From Bacillota bacterium (GTDB taxonomy: Bacteria > Bacillota > Clostridia > Peptostreptococcales > Anaerovoracaceae): 12,452 nt of DNA. Where the stretch lies: assembly GCA_022706625.1 (NCBI GenBank), contig JAKJCD010000037.1:1-12452 (forward strand), given 5' to 3'. This document shows positions 6,352-12,452 of this stretch, one piece after another. Numbering within the stretch: the first letter of the stretch is position 1; each line of letters begins with the position of its first letter. The notes beneath the pieces were generated by a model, which searched no databases, had not been told where the DNA came from, and worked only from the letters and a program-made list of their open reading frames with translations. A program made the position numbers and the translations under genes.

Positions 6352-7725
6352 TTATTCCCCCCATATTTCTTCAGGAGTAGGAATCTTCTTTGTGGGATCT
6401 GTGTAAGCGATGCGGCTAATATTAATCAGATGTATGTAATCCAGATTTTCACTGATACTGTTGTTGCCCCAGGAACCGCAGCCCAGGGTGGCTGTGGGAA
6501 CAAAACCGTTGGTATAGGCTCCGCCTACACCGGAAGATCCGATGCCGTTGACCAGCACCCTTGAAACCGGCAGCTTCACTCCTGCATACTCGATGTTTTC
6601 TTTTGTAAACGAGTGAAGGGTGCAGCTATGTCCCTTGCCTTCGTATTCCAAATTGGCTATGGCAATATCCACCGCATCCTTCCATGTCTTGTAGGGGTAT
6701 ACCGCAAGGACGGGGAAGAGTTTTTCCTTAGAGAATGGATCTTTGGTCCCGGGTCCATCGGCCTTGACTAAAAGCAGCTTGGTGTCCTTAGGTACCTCAA
6801 ATCCCGCCAGCTTAGCAATTTCATAACCGGTCAGCCCTACCACTTTTTTATTCAATTCTCCGTTAGGGAATACCAAGTCTCTGAGTTTTTTTACTTTCTC
6901 CTGCTCCTTGATATAATAGCCCCCCTGTTTGCCAAACTCTTCCATGATGGCATTCAGCTTTCCTTCGGGGCATATCACATTCTGCTCGCAGGTACAAAGC
7001 ACCCCGTTGTCGTAGCAGCGTCCCCGTATGATTTTGGGCACAGCGTCTATGATATCCGCATCCTCGTCCAAAATGCACTGCATATTGCCGGCGCCTACAC
7101 CGTAAGCCGGTTTTCCCGCGCTGTAAGCTGCCTTTACCATCCCCGGTCCCCCGGTGGCAATGCAAACATCCGCCATACCCATCAGCAAGCCGGAGCTTTC
7201 AACACTGACCATGTCAGGTTCGATGCACTGGATCAAATCTACGGGAGCCCCCACATCTTTCAGGGCCGCTCTCATGATATCACAGGTTTTTTTGCCTACA
7301 TTTTTACCTGCGGGATGGGGTGCAATGATGATGGCATTGGCTCCTTTAAGTACGATCATGGCATTGTGCATGAGCGTCATGACTGGGTTTGTGACCGGTG
7401 CAATAGCCCCGATGACTCCCTTGGGATGAGCCACCTCCACTATCCCCTGGTCCTCCAGGTACCTTATTATACCAATGCTTTTTTTGTTCTTCAGGTGATT
7501 CCAAACCGCCATGGCTTTCCCCTTATTCTTTAGGATCTTATCCTCATAGGAGCCCATTTTGGTTTCCTCTATAGCCATTTTGGCCAGGGGATCGCCTTCG
7601 TCGTAAATTGCCTTGCCAACGGCACGGACTACCCGGTCTACCTCTTTCTGAGTATAAGTTTCAAACTCTTTTTGGGCTGCCCTTGCCTTTTCGATCATGT
7701 CGGCAATGTAGTTTTGTACATCCAT
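6352..7725 (-). CDS. CoA-acylating aldehyde dehydrogenase (SucD-like)
   Basis: An NAD(P)-dependent, CoA-acylating semialdehyde dehydrogenase of 457 aa that oxidises an aldehyde to its acyl-CoA. The start is the ATG at 7725 behind AAAGGAAGG; an in-frame GTG at 7797 has no ribosome binding site and would add 24 atypical residues. Signatures are the cofactor-binding region HPKGVIGAIAPVTNP (about 101-115), ATGGPGMVKAAYSAGKPAYG (about 190-209), the catalytic NGVLCTCEQ with Cys244, and YEGKGHSCTLHS. The family includes succinate-semialdehyde dehydrogenase (SucD) and the aldehyde domain of AdhE; no alcohol dehydrogenase domain follows. In this setting the substrate may be glutarate semialdehyde and/or 5-aminopentanal. 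Succinate semialdehyde, from putrescine via 4-aminobutyrate, is the alternative. The gene is monocistronic, between its own sigma-54 promoter and a terminator. It has no shell-targeting extension of the microcompartment type that I can recognise. Confidence 0.92.
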   Translation of the reverse strand: MDVQNYIADMIEKARAAQKEFETYTQKEVDRVVRAVGKAIYDEGDPLAKMAIEETKMGSYEDKILKNKGKAMAVWNHLKNKKSIGIIRYLEDQGIVEVAHPKGVIGAIAPVTNPVMTLMHNAMIVLKGANAIIIAPHPAGKNVGKKTCDIMRAALKDVGAPVDLIQCIEPDMVSVESSGLLMGMADVCIATGGPGMVKAAYSAGKPAYGVGAGNMQCILDEDADIIDAVPKIIRGRCYDNGVLCTCEQNVICPEGKLNAIMEEFGKQGGYYIKEQEKVKKLRDLVFPNGELNKKVVGLTGYEIAKLAGFEVPKDTKLLLVKADGPGTKDPFSKEKLFPVLAVYPYKTWKDAVDIAIANLEYEGKGHSCTLHSFTKENIEYAGVKLPVSRVLVNGIGSSGVGGAYTNGFVPTATLGCGSWGNNSISENLDYIHLINISRIAYTDPTKKIPTPEEIWGE

Positions 7726-7819
7726 ACTTGTTTTCCTTCCTTTCGCAAAATATTTCCGCGTGAGAACCTGCCGGTTGTAGTTTACAGAATTCGGCACGCA
7801 GTTAGCTTATATTAAATAA

Positions 7820-7836
7820 AGCAAGATCTGTGCCAA
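7820..7836 (-). promoter_or_regulatory. Sigma-54 (-24/-12) promoter of the aldehyde dehydrogenase gene
   Basis: The minus strand reads TTGGCACAGATCTTGCT, again an exact TGGCAC-N5-TTGCW element. Predicted transcription starts around 7808, giving a leader of about 83 nt before the ATG at 7725. Because this start lies downstream of the GTG at 7797 by only a few bases, it does not exclude the longer frame, but the ribosome binding site favours 7725. A second site of the same type precedes the CoA-transferase, suggesting one shared activator. Confidence 0.87.
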
Positions 7837-7852
7837 CATAAGTTTTTTCAAT

Positions 7853-7892
7853 AAAACAGGCTTCCGGAGGGAAGTCGTCAGAAGCCTGTTTT
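7853..7892 (-). terminator. Hairpin, probable terminator of the aminotransferase operon
   Basis: A perfect 12-bp inverted repeat (arms 7853-7864 and 7881-7892, AAAACAGGCTTC/GAAGCCTGTTTT) with a 16-nt loop lies 23 nt after the PatA-like stop codon. On the minus strand the stem ends in TTTTATT, a weak U-tract; the A/T ends make it look bidirectional. It also sits 16 bp upstream of the sigma-54 element, so a regulatory role there cannot be excluded. Confidence 0.68.
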
Positions 7893-7914
7893 AATCTATC
7901 GAAGGTAATATGTA

Positions 7915-9273
7915 TTATTTGCCCCAATGTTTTTTGTATACGATGCCCATGCTCGTATCCAAAATGTCAATTGCTTCTTTGATGTGCTCTTCGGTGATGT
8001 TGAGAGGAGGCTCGATCCTTATGGTTCTGGCATTTATCAGGCTTCCGGACAAAAGAAGTCTGCGGTTGAATGCCTCGTACACCACTTCATACCCGATATC
8101 TCCGTCACAGAATTCCATGGCAAGGAACAGACCCCGTCCGCGGAAGTCGGTCAGAAGCTTCGGATATTTCTTCATGAGAACAGCCATTCCGTCCTTGAAC
8201 ATCTTTTCTCCCTTGCGGGCCTTTCCGCAGAGATCCTCCTTCAGGATCACATTGAACGCTGCAATGCCTGCGGCGGTAGCCAAGGGGTTGCCTCCGGTGG
8301 TAGTAGAGTGGAGGAGCGGATCAGGGAACATCCCCCGGAAAGCTCTTTCGGTGCAGACGCAGGCCGAAAGGGGTACGACAGAACCTGAAATGGATTTGCC
8401 CAGGCAAAGGATATCAGGTGCGAGGTCATAGTAATCCGTCGCAAACAGGTATCCGGTCCTGGCCATGCCGGCTTGCACCTCGTCGGCCACCATCATGATA
8501 TCATATTTGTCGCACAACCTTCTGATAGCAGGGATGAAATCGTCCGGCGGAACAATGACGCCGCCTTCGCCCTGAATGGGTTCATAAACGATGGCTGCCG
8601 GCAATTCACCCACGAAATCAAGAACATCCAGCATTTTTTCCAGGTACTCCACATCTCCGTAAGGTGCAAACCGGGCGCCTTGCAGCAATGGGAGGAAAGG
8701 TCCACGAAAGTGTTCTTTGGAGGTCAGGGACAGGGAACCCATGGTCTTTCCGTGGAAGTCATTTTTAAAAGCCACATAATAGTGCCGGCCGGTAGCCAGC
8801 GTGGCCATTTTCAGACCGCACTCTATAGATTCGGTCCCGGAGGAGGTGAAAAAGGTATACTGCAGATCTCCCGGTGTGACATCCGCCAGAATCCGTGCCA
8901 GCAGGCTGCGGTTTGCGTCGACCAGTTCTGCACTGGACAGAGGCTGCTTGGCCAGCTGATTCATGACAGCCGTTACTACGGTATCGTTACGGTGACCGCA
9001 GTTGAAGGCTCCGAATCCGCCAAGGCAGTCGATGTACTCTTTACCGTTCAGATCGGTAAAGGTGTCGCCCTTCGACATCCACTCCATTGCCATATCATCG
9101 GCACCGGCAGCTTTACGGTATTCCAGGAATCCCGGATTAATGTGGTTGTCGAAATTGTGCCTCGTCTCTTTGATGAATTGTTCCTTCTCGCCATCTTCCA
9201 GGCTTTTTTTGGATATGATATCCAATGCGTACTCGGTGTATTTCAACACCTCATCAAAACTCTTTCTTGGCAT
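7915..9273 (-). CDS. Putrescine/cadaverine aminotransferase (PatA/YgjG-like)
   Basis: A class-III PLP aminotransferase of 452 aa closely resembling E. coli PatA (YgjG), which transfers one amine of putrescine or cadaverine to 2-oxoglutarate, giving an aminoaldehyde. Shared stretches (from memory of PatA) are HINPGFLEYRK (44-54), EYIDCLGGFGAFNCGHRN (79-96), NQLAKQPL (105-112), EPIQGEGGV (231-239), HSTTTGGNPLA and the C-terminal ARTIRIEPPL. Functional residues are SGTES (145-149, phosphate binding), Asp264 in DEVQ (pyridine nitrogen) and Lys293 in CLGKSISGS (Schiff base). PatA has AKALGGG there, so the loop after Lys is altered. The ATG at 9273 follows AAGGAG. It lies 73 nt after the other aminotransferase gene, with no promoter seen between. 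It gives the best clue that the pathway starts from a diamine. Confidence 0.88.
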   Translation of the reverse strand: MPRKSFDEVLKYTEYALDIISKKSLEDGEKEQFIKETRHNFDNHINPGFLEYRKAAGADDMAMEWMSKGDTFTDLNGKEYIDCLGGFGAFNCGHRNDTVVTAVMNQLAKQPLSSAELVDANRSLLARILADVTPGDLQYTFFTSSGTESIECGLKMATLATGRHYYVAFKNDFHGKTMGSLSLTSKEHFRGPFLPLLQGARFAPYGDVEYLEKMLDVLDFVGELPAAIVYEPIQGEGGVIVPPDDFIPAIRRLCDKYDIMMVADEVQAGMARTGYLFATDYYDLAPDILCLGKSISGSVVPLSACVCTERAFRGMFPDPLLHSTTTGGNPLATAAGIAAFNVILKEDLCGKARKGEKMFKDGMAVLMKKYPKLLTDFRGRGLFLAMEFCDGDIGYEVVYEAFNRRLLLSGSLINARTIRIEPPLNITEEHIKEAIDILDTSMGIVYKKHWGK

Positions 9274-9331
9274 GGTTTTCTCCTTTTCTACAAAATAATT
9301 CCTCTTACCTATAACCTTCGCATGGAGGGTA

Positions 9332-9348
9332 GATTCCGGGAAGGAATC
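9332..9348 (-). repeat. Small hairpin at the end of the first aminotransferase gene
   Basis: A 6-bp inverted repeat, GATTCC/GGAATC with a 5-nt loop, overlaps the stop codon of the gene ending at 9347. There is no T-run, so it is not a terminator. The 73-nt gap to the next gene otherwise shows only that gene's ribosome binding site. Confidence 0.4.
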
Positions 9349-10558
9349 ACACTGCGGCTTCTACGCTCTCCTTTAATATATCAAAACACTTATCGCAATC
9401 CTCCCTGCTTGCAATAAGTGGCGGTATCATACGAATAATCTTGGTGCCGATGGCAGTTACCAAAAGTTTTCGATCAAGGCATTCGTGCTTGATATCTACG
9501 GCTTTGTCCACATCAAATACTACACCTGTCAAAAGTCCCGCATAACGGACTTCAGTCACATGGGGCAGCGTCCGAAGCTTTTGAGCAAAGTATTCGCCCA
9601 CATCTCTGGCATTTCCCGCCAGATTACGGTCTAAAAGCTCCCTGATCTGTGCAAAAGCAGCAGCACAGCAAACGGGATTTCCCGCATATGTAGATCCGTG
9701 AGCGCCTCCTCCAAAAGTAGCCGCTACTTTTTTTGTACAGGCCATTGCGCCGATCGGGAACCCGCCGCCCATGGCCTTTGCCATAGATACGCAGTCCGGT
9801 TTGATGCCGTAGCCCATATAGGCCATTACATCTCCCGTCCTGCACCATCCTGTCTGGACTTCATCCAATAAGAGCAGCAACCCCTTTTCGTCGCATAGCT
9901 TCCGAAGGCCGGTCATAAATTCCTTTGTGGCCGGTACCACGCCGCCTTCACCCTGAACAGGTTCTATCATGATGGCTATGGTATTTTCTGTCACCGCATC
10001 CTCGAAGGCTTTCAAGTTGTTGAATTCCGCGTATGTAAAGCCTTCCAGCATAGGCTTGAATCCCATTTGCAGGGCATTATTTGTCTGCCCCGTTGCCGAC
10101 AGGGCTCCGTATGTCCTGCCGTGGAAACCGTTTAGTGCGGTTATAATATGGAATTTCTCCGGACCGTAATTGTCAGTCCCGTACTTTCGCGCAATTTTAA
10201 TCATAGCCTCGTTGGCTTCCGCTCCGGACTGCTGGTATAAAACCTTATCCATCCCTATAGTCTCGCAGATGAGCTTTGACAAAACGGCCTGGGGGATTGT
10301 GTAGGGGTAGTTGAAGGTGTGAATGATATCACCCACCTGGTTCTTCACCGCTTCCACTACCTTAGGGTTGCAGTTCCCAGCGCTGTTTACGGCAATGCCT
10401 CCGTAGAAATCCAAGTAGGCATTATCATTTTCATCATATAGGTACATTCCCTCTGCGCGGCACGCCACGAAAGGAAATCGCTCATAGGTCTCGATCATGT
10501 ATTTTGTACACAGTTCCTTGACCTGATCGGCTGTTAAATTTACATCTTTTAGTTGCAT
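9347..10558 (-). CDS. Class-III aminotransferase, ArgD/GabT-like; candidate 5-aminovalerate (omega-amino acid) aminotransferase
   Basis: A 403-aa class-III PLP aminotransferase, of the length and look of acetylornithine/ornithine or 4-aminobutyrate aminotransferases. Visible features are YLDFYGGIAVNSAGNCNPKV (48-67), QQSGAEANEAMIKIAR (109-124), NGFHGRTYGALSATGQ, EPVQGEGGVVPA (199-210), LDEVQTGWCRTG with Asp232, and the PLP lysine Lys261 in SMAKAMGGG. It is the first gene after the MerR-type promoter, 176 nt downstream of the regulator, and is cotranscribed with the PatA-like gene. No arginine-biosynthesis genes are near, so a catabolic role on 5-aminovalerate or 4-aminobutyrate is inferred, with 2-oxoglutarate as the likely acceptor. 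Acetylornithine or ornithine activity remains possible. The start is ATG at 10558 with GAGGAGGG upstream. Confidence 0.87.
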   Translation of the reverse strand: MQLKDVNLTADQVKELCTKYMIETYERFPFVACRAEGMYLYDENDNAYLDFYGGIAVNSAGNCNPKVVEAVKNQVGDIIHTFNYPYTIPQAVLSKLICETIGMDKVLYQQSGAEANEAMIKIARKYGTDNYGPEKFHIITALNGFHGRTYGALSATGQTNNALQMGFKPMLEGFTYAEFNNLKAFEDAVTENTIAIMIEPVQGEGGVVPATKEFMTGLRKLCDEKGLLLLLDEVQTGWCRTGDVMAYMGYGIKPDCVSMAKAMGGGFPIGAMACTKKVAATFGGGAHGSTYAGNPVCCAAAFAQIRELLDRNLAGNARDVGEYFAQKLRTLPHVTEVRYAGLLTGVVFDVDKAVDIKHECLDRKLLVTAIGTKIIRMIPPLIASREDCDKCFDILKESVEAAV

Positions 10559-10614
10559 TGCTCTAGTCCCTCCTCAAAATTTGCTGAATTAATAGTTTTA
10601 AAGAAATTTTATGC

Positions 10615-10630
10615 TGTACCTTTAGGTACA
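10615..10630 (-). promoter_or_regulatory. Palindrome at the predicted transcription start of the aminotransferase operon
   Basis: TGTACCTTTAGGTACA is a palindrome with 7-bp arms lying just downstream of the -10 element, covering about +1 to +15. It could be an operator for a second regulator or form the first hairpin of the mRNA. It is distinct from the MerR-type dyad upstream. Confidence 0.5.
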
Positions 10631-10635
10631 CCTTT

Positions 10636-10666
10636 ACTCTAAACCTTACACCAAGGATAAAGTCAA
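10636..10666 (-). promoter_or_regulatory. MerR-type promoter with 19-bp spacer and operator dyad
   Basis: On the minus strand a -35 TTGACT (10661-10666) and a -10 TAGAGT (10636-10641) are separated by 19 bp instead of 17. The spacer holds the dyad CCTTGGTGTAAGG. An over-long spacer containing the operator is the hallmark of promoters activated by MerR-family proteins, which untwist the DNA to realign the two boxes. It lies between the MerR-type gene and the first aminotransferase, which it should drive. Confidence 0.83.
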
Positions 10667-10700
10667 CATATAATTGCAAATTTTCTGTCCATTCCTTTTT

Positions 10701-11531
10701 TTATCGCTTTATCATGACCTGAAGTTTGAAAAAAGCCTTTCTGTCATAGTTGCTGGACGTAGGCAGTTCTACCAAAATCTCACTTATACAATCCCCCACC
10801 ACCTTGTATTTATGAGTGAATATGTAATCCATCAGTTTTTTCAATCCCTCTTCCTCTCGATTGAAACCATCACAATATAGGCAAACATACATGCCTTCGG
10901 GTATGATCTCTACTGAATCGGAAGTTTTAAACTCGTCATCGATGAACACAAAGACTTCGGTAGCCATCAAGTCCCTTCTCATGAAATAATCATGGCGAAT
11001 TATGCTTCCTACATTGCAGAAGTAACTCATTGGGAAATGATGAAGGACATAGTTCTTTTTGAGGGCTCGGAGCACCTGTTCATAGTACTCCATCCCGTAG
11101 CTGTAAGCGTTGATTTTCGTATCGTAGCAGAATATCCTTCTGGCTTTCTGGTACTCAAATACCGGCGTCTCCTCCCGGGGCGCCACCTCGTAGCGCTTGT
11201 ATCCTTCGATGGCGCGATCAATGGTTTTTGCCGCATGCTTCAAGTCTTCCATTTGCTGATCGATGTTATGCTTCTGCATGTGAAGCACTTCTTTGAACTG
11301 CTCTATATTCTGGTTTTCAAAGCATTCTCTGATTTGGGTCAGGTTCATTCCCAGGGCTTTCATGTACTGGATCATATCCAGCTGTGCGCATTGCTTGATG
11401 TGGTAATACCTATATCCGGTATCAGGGTTGACCTCACAGGGTTGAATAAGGTTTATCTTGTCATAAAGGCGAAGAGTTTGTTCAGTTATCCCATTAATCC
11501 TAGCCATTTTCCCTATGGTTAATTTTTCCAT
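10701..11531 (-). CDS. MerR-family transcriptional activator with BmrR-like effector domain
   Basis: A 276-aa regulator. Residues 1-75 form the winged helix-turn-helix (MEKLTIGKMARINGITEQ, LRLYDKINLIQP, TGYRYYHIKQCAQLDMIQYM, LGMNLTQIRECF). Residues about 80-115 form the dimerising coiled coil. Residues about 120-276 form a GyrI/BmrR-like ligand-binding domain, seen for example in YGMEYYEQVLRAL and IIPEGMYVCLYCDGF. There is no cysteine pattern typical of metal-sensing MerR proteins. BmrR-type domains bind cationic or hydrophobic molecules, so a diamine or amino acid inducer is plausible here, though not shown. The 19-bp-spacer promoter lies 35 nt beyond its stop codon. The ATG at 11531 follows GAGAGGAGA. 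It is divergent from the NhaC-family gene and may also act on the shared intergenic region. Confidence 0.9.
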   Translation of the reverse strand: MEKLTIGKMARINGITEQTLRLYDKINLIQPCEVNPDTGYRYYHIKQCAQLDMIQYMKALGMNLTQIRECFENQNIEQFKEVLHMQKHNIDQQMEDLKHAAKTIDRAIEGYKRYEVAPREETPVFEYQKARRIFCYDTKINAYSYGMEYYEQVLRALKKNYVLHHFPMSYFCNVGSIIRHDYFMRRDLMATEVFVFIDDEFKTSDSVEIIPEGMYVCLYCDGFNREEEGLKKLMDYIFTHKYKVVGDCISEILVELPTSSNYDRKAFFKLQVMIKR

Positions 11532-11588
11532 TATTGTCTCCTCTCTGGTATTTTTTGCTTTGTATGCATGATTATATTAACATAAAAC

Positions 11589-11617
11589 TCTATATTATGT
11601 ATAACGTTTTTTTACAA
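11589..11617 (-). promoter_or_regulatory. Candidate vegetative promoter of the MerR-type gene
   Basis: The minus strand has TTGTAA (11612-11617) and TATAGA (11589-11594) with a 17-bp spacer, in AT-rich DNA about 58 nt before the start codon. The region is AT-rich enough that chance matches are possible. Confidence 0.5.
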
Positions 11618-11644
11618 TTCTGATAACTTTATGCCATTTGAAAC

Positions 11645-11680
11645 TTTACAACCAATTTTTTCTTGTTATAATTAACAAGA
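11645..11680 (+). promoter_or_regulatory. Candidate promoter of the NhaC-family gene with overlapping operator palindrome
   Basis: TTTACA (11645-11650) and a perfect TATAAT (11667-11672) are 16 bp apart. The -10 box sits in the centre of an inverted repeat, TCTTGTTA/TAACAAGA (11661-11680, 4 bp between arms), a natural place for a repressor. Transcription would start near 11679, leaving a leader of about 128 nt. Confidence 0.6.
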
Positions 11681-11682
11681 AG

Positions 11683-11753
11683 ATTGGGAAAATTCTAAAA
11701 CCTTTCCCTGGGGCTACCCTTACTAAAAGGTAAAAAATCCCAATACCTTTTAG
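11683..11753 (+). promoter_or_regulatory. Structured 5' leader of the NhaC-family gene
   Basis: The leader holds several competing helices. They are GGGAAA (11686-11691) with TTTCCC (11703-11708), CTAAAAGGTA (11723-11732) with TACCTTTTAG (11744-11753), and a long-range ATTGGGA (11683-11689) with TCCCAAT (11738-11744) that excludes the first. No T-run follows the last hairpin, so it is not a standard terminator. I could not match it to a riboswitch class I know. It may be a cis-acting RNA switch or may simply be DNA-level dyads. Confidence 0.4.
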
Positions 11754-11806
11754 GCGCGCTTATTTAATATGTTTATTTCTGTAGTTTTGTAGAAGGAGGA
11801 CTCATT

Positions 11807-12452
11807 ATGGATGTAGGTTTCTTATCTGTCGTACCCCCTTTGCTTACTATCGCTTTAGCCATAATAACAAAGGAAGTTCTTATGTCTCTGTTCATCGGTG
11901 TATTCACCGGATGTATGATCATTGCAGAATGGAACCCGCTGGGAGCCTTGGAGGCTCTGATGAATATTCTGGTAGGCGGTTATGACGAAACAGGAGAATT
12001 TGTTATTTCCGGATGCTTGACCGATCCATGGAATATGGAGGTTATAATAATCTGCATCATGCTTGGCGGACTTATAGGACTATTGATCCGCTCAGGAGCA
12101 TCTCAGGCCTTTGGAAATCTCATAAGCTCGAAAGTCAAAACCCAAAAGGGTGCACAGGTGACTACTTGGCTCATTGGAATACTGATCTTCTTTGATGACT
12201 ATTTCAATGCCTTAACCAACGGGTCCATTATGAGGCCCGTTACCGACCGGTACGGTATTTCTCGCGAAAAGCTTTCCTATATCGTCGACTCGACGTCGGT
12301 AGGCATTTGCCTGGTGGTGCCCCTGTCCTCCTGGGTCGCTTACATAGCTTCCCTTATAGCCGGGGCATATTCCGAGGCAGGAATTACCGAAGATGCTTTC
12401 ATGGCATTTATCAAGGTCATCCCCTATAACTACTACGCCTGGCTGTCGATTA
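11807..12452 (+). CDS. Na+/H+ antiporter NhaC family protein, 3' end cut by window
   Basis: The first 215 codons of a membrane transporter; the frame is still open at the right edge. The ATG at 11807 follows AGAAGGAGG. The sequence begins MDVGFLSVVPPLLTIALAII and has several hydrophobic helices. It carries the NhaC-family core FFDDYFNALTNGSIMRPVTD (about 127-146), then ISREKLSYIVDSTSVG and PLSSWVAYIASL. Family members are about 450-520 aa and include Na+/H+ antiporters and amino-acid or amine exchangers. Lying divergent to the regulator of a diamine pathway, it could import or exchange the substrate, or bring Na+ back in after the decarboxylase exports it; sequence alone does not choose. A small leader structure and operator-like palindrome lie upstream. 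Confidence 0.88.
   Translation, partial: MDVGFLSVVPPLLTIALAIITKEVLMSLFIGVFTGCMIIAEWNPLGALEALMNILVGGYDETGEFVISGCLTDPWNMEVIIICIMLGGLIGLLIRSGASQAFGNLISSKVKTQKGAQVTTWLIGILIFFDDYFNALTNGSIMRPVTDRYGISREKLSYIVDSTSVGICLVVPLSSWVAYIASLIAGAYSEAGITEDAFMAFIKVIPYNYYAWLSI

Noticed and set aside
6352..7725. Bacterial microcompartment-associated aldehyde dehydrogenase
   Set aside because: No N- or C-terminal encapsulation-like extension and no shell protein genes in the window.
7726..7797. GTG start adding 24 residues to the aldehyde dehydrogenase
   Set aside because: No ribosome binding site before the GTG; the added residues do not resemble the family, and ATG 7725 has AAAGGAAGG.
8473..9417. Long plus-strand frame (314 codons) opposite the PatA-like gene
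   Set aside because: It is fully antisense to a clear aminotransferase, its translation matches no family I know, and it has no ribosome binding site or promoter context; it arises from codon usage on the other strand.
1..10558. Classical 3-aminobutyryl-CoA lysine fermentation cluster
   Set aside because: None of its marker genes (lysine aminomutases, 3,5-diaminohexanoate dehydrogenase, Kce, Kal) is present; class-III aminotransferases and a biotin decarboxylase point elsewhere.
11723..11753. Intrinsic terminator in the transporter leader
   Set aside because: The 10-bp hairpin is not followed by a T-run on either strand.
11681..11806. Lysine or preQ1 riboswitch upstream of the transporter
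   Set aside because: I looked for the conserved core strings of these classes; the leader is too short for a lysine aptamer and the preQ1-I core order does not match.

Overview
The window looks like a piece of the chromosome of a strictly anaerobic, Gram-positive, Clostridia-type fermenter. The signs are strong AGGAGG-type ribosome binding sites before nearly every gene, tight co-directional operons, a sodium-pumping biotin-dependent decarboxylase, an acyl-CoA dehydrogenase with EtfAB, and sigma-54 promoters in front of catabolic genes. I cannot name the species from this sequence.

Layout. Everything from 1 to 11531 is read on the minus strand, so the genes run right to left. First comes a MerR/BmrR-type regulator (10701-11531). 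Next is a MerR-style promoter with a 19-bp spacer (10636-10666), followed by two class-III aminotransferases: an ArgD/GabT-like one (9347-10558) and a PatA/YgjG-like diamine aminotransferase (7915-9273), ending at a hairpin (7853-7892). Then a CoA-acylating aldehyde dehydrogenase (6352-7725) stands alone between its own sigma-54 promoter (7820-7836) and an intrinsic terminator (6311-6341). A second sigma-54 promoter (6262-6278) starts a long operon: CoA-transferase (4872-6203), a structured intergenic RNA, a 69-aa biotin carrier (4519-4728), acyl-CoA dehydrogenase (3322-4467), etfB (2533-3303), etfA (1534-2517), a strong hairpin, a 32-aa one-helix protein (1308-1406), a 50-aa OadG/delta-like subunit (1119-1271) and the beta subunit of a Na+-translocating decarboxylase (1-1103, running off the left edge). 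On the plus strand, divergent from the regulator, an NhaC-family antiporter starts at 11807 behind a structured leader and runs off the right edge.

How it may work together (inference). The most economical reading is fermentation of a diamine, best fitting the C5 diamine cadaverine or its product 5-aminovalerate. The PatA-like enzyme removes the first amine and the ArgD/GabT-like enzyme the second. The aldehyde dehydrogenase makes an acyl-CoA (glutaryl-CoA, perhaps also 5-aminovaleryl-CoA), and the CoA-transferase exchanges CoA with short-chain acids. The acyl-CoA dehydrogenase with EtfAB makes glutaconyl-CoA, and the biotin decarboxylase turns this into crotonyl-CoA plus CO2 while exporting Na+. 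The NhaC-family protein could use or rebalance that sodium gradient or carry the amine. The main caveats: the acyl-CoA dehydrogenase appears to lack the arginine that glutaryl-CoA dehydrogenases use to hold the substrate carboxylate, and the decarboxylase alpha subunit, which would settle the substrate, is outside the window. A putrescine/4-aminobutyrate route or a plain butyryl-CoA dehydrogenase role remain alternatives.

There is no gene-free stretch over 300 bases. The longest, 11532-11806, holds divergent promoters and a structured leader. I saw no tRNA, rRNA, CRISPR array or insertion sequence.
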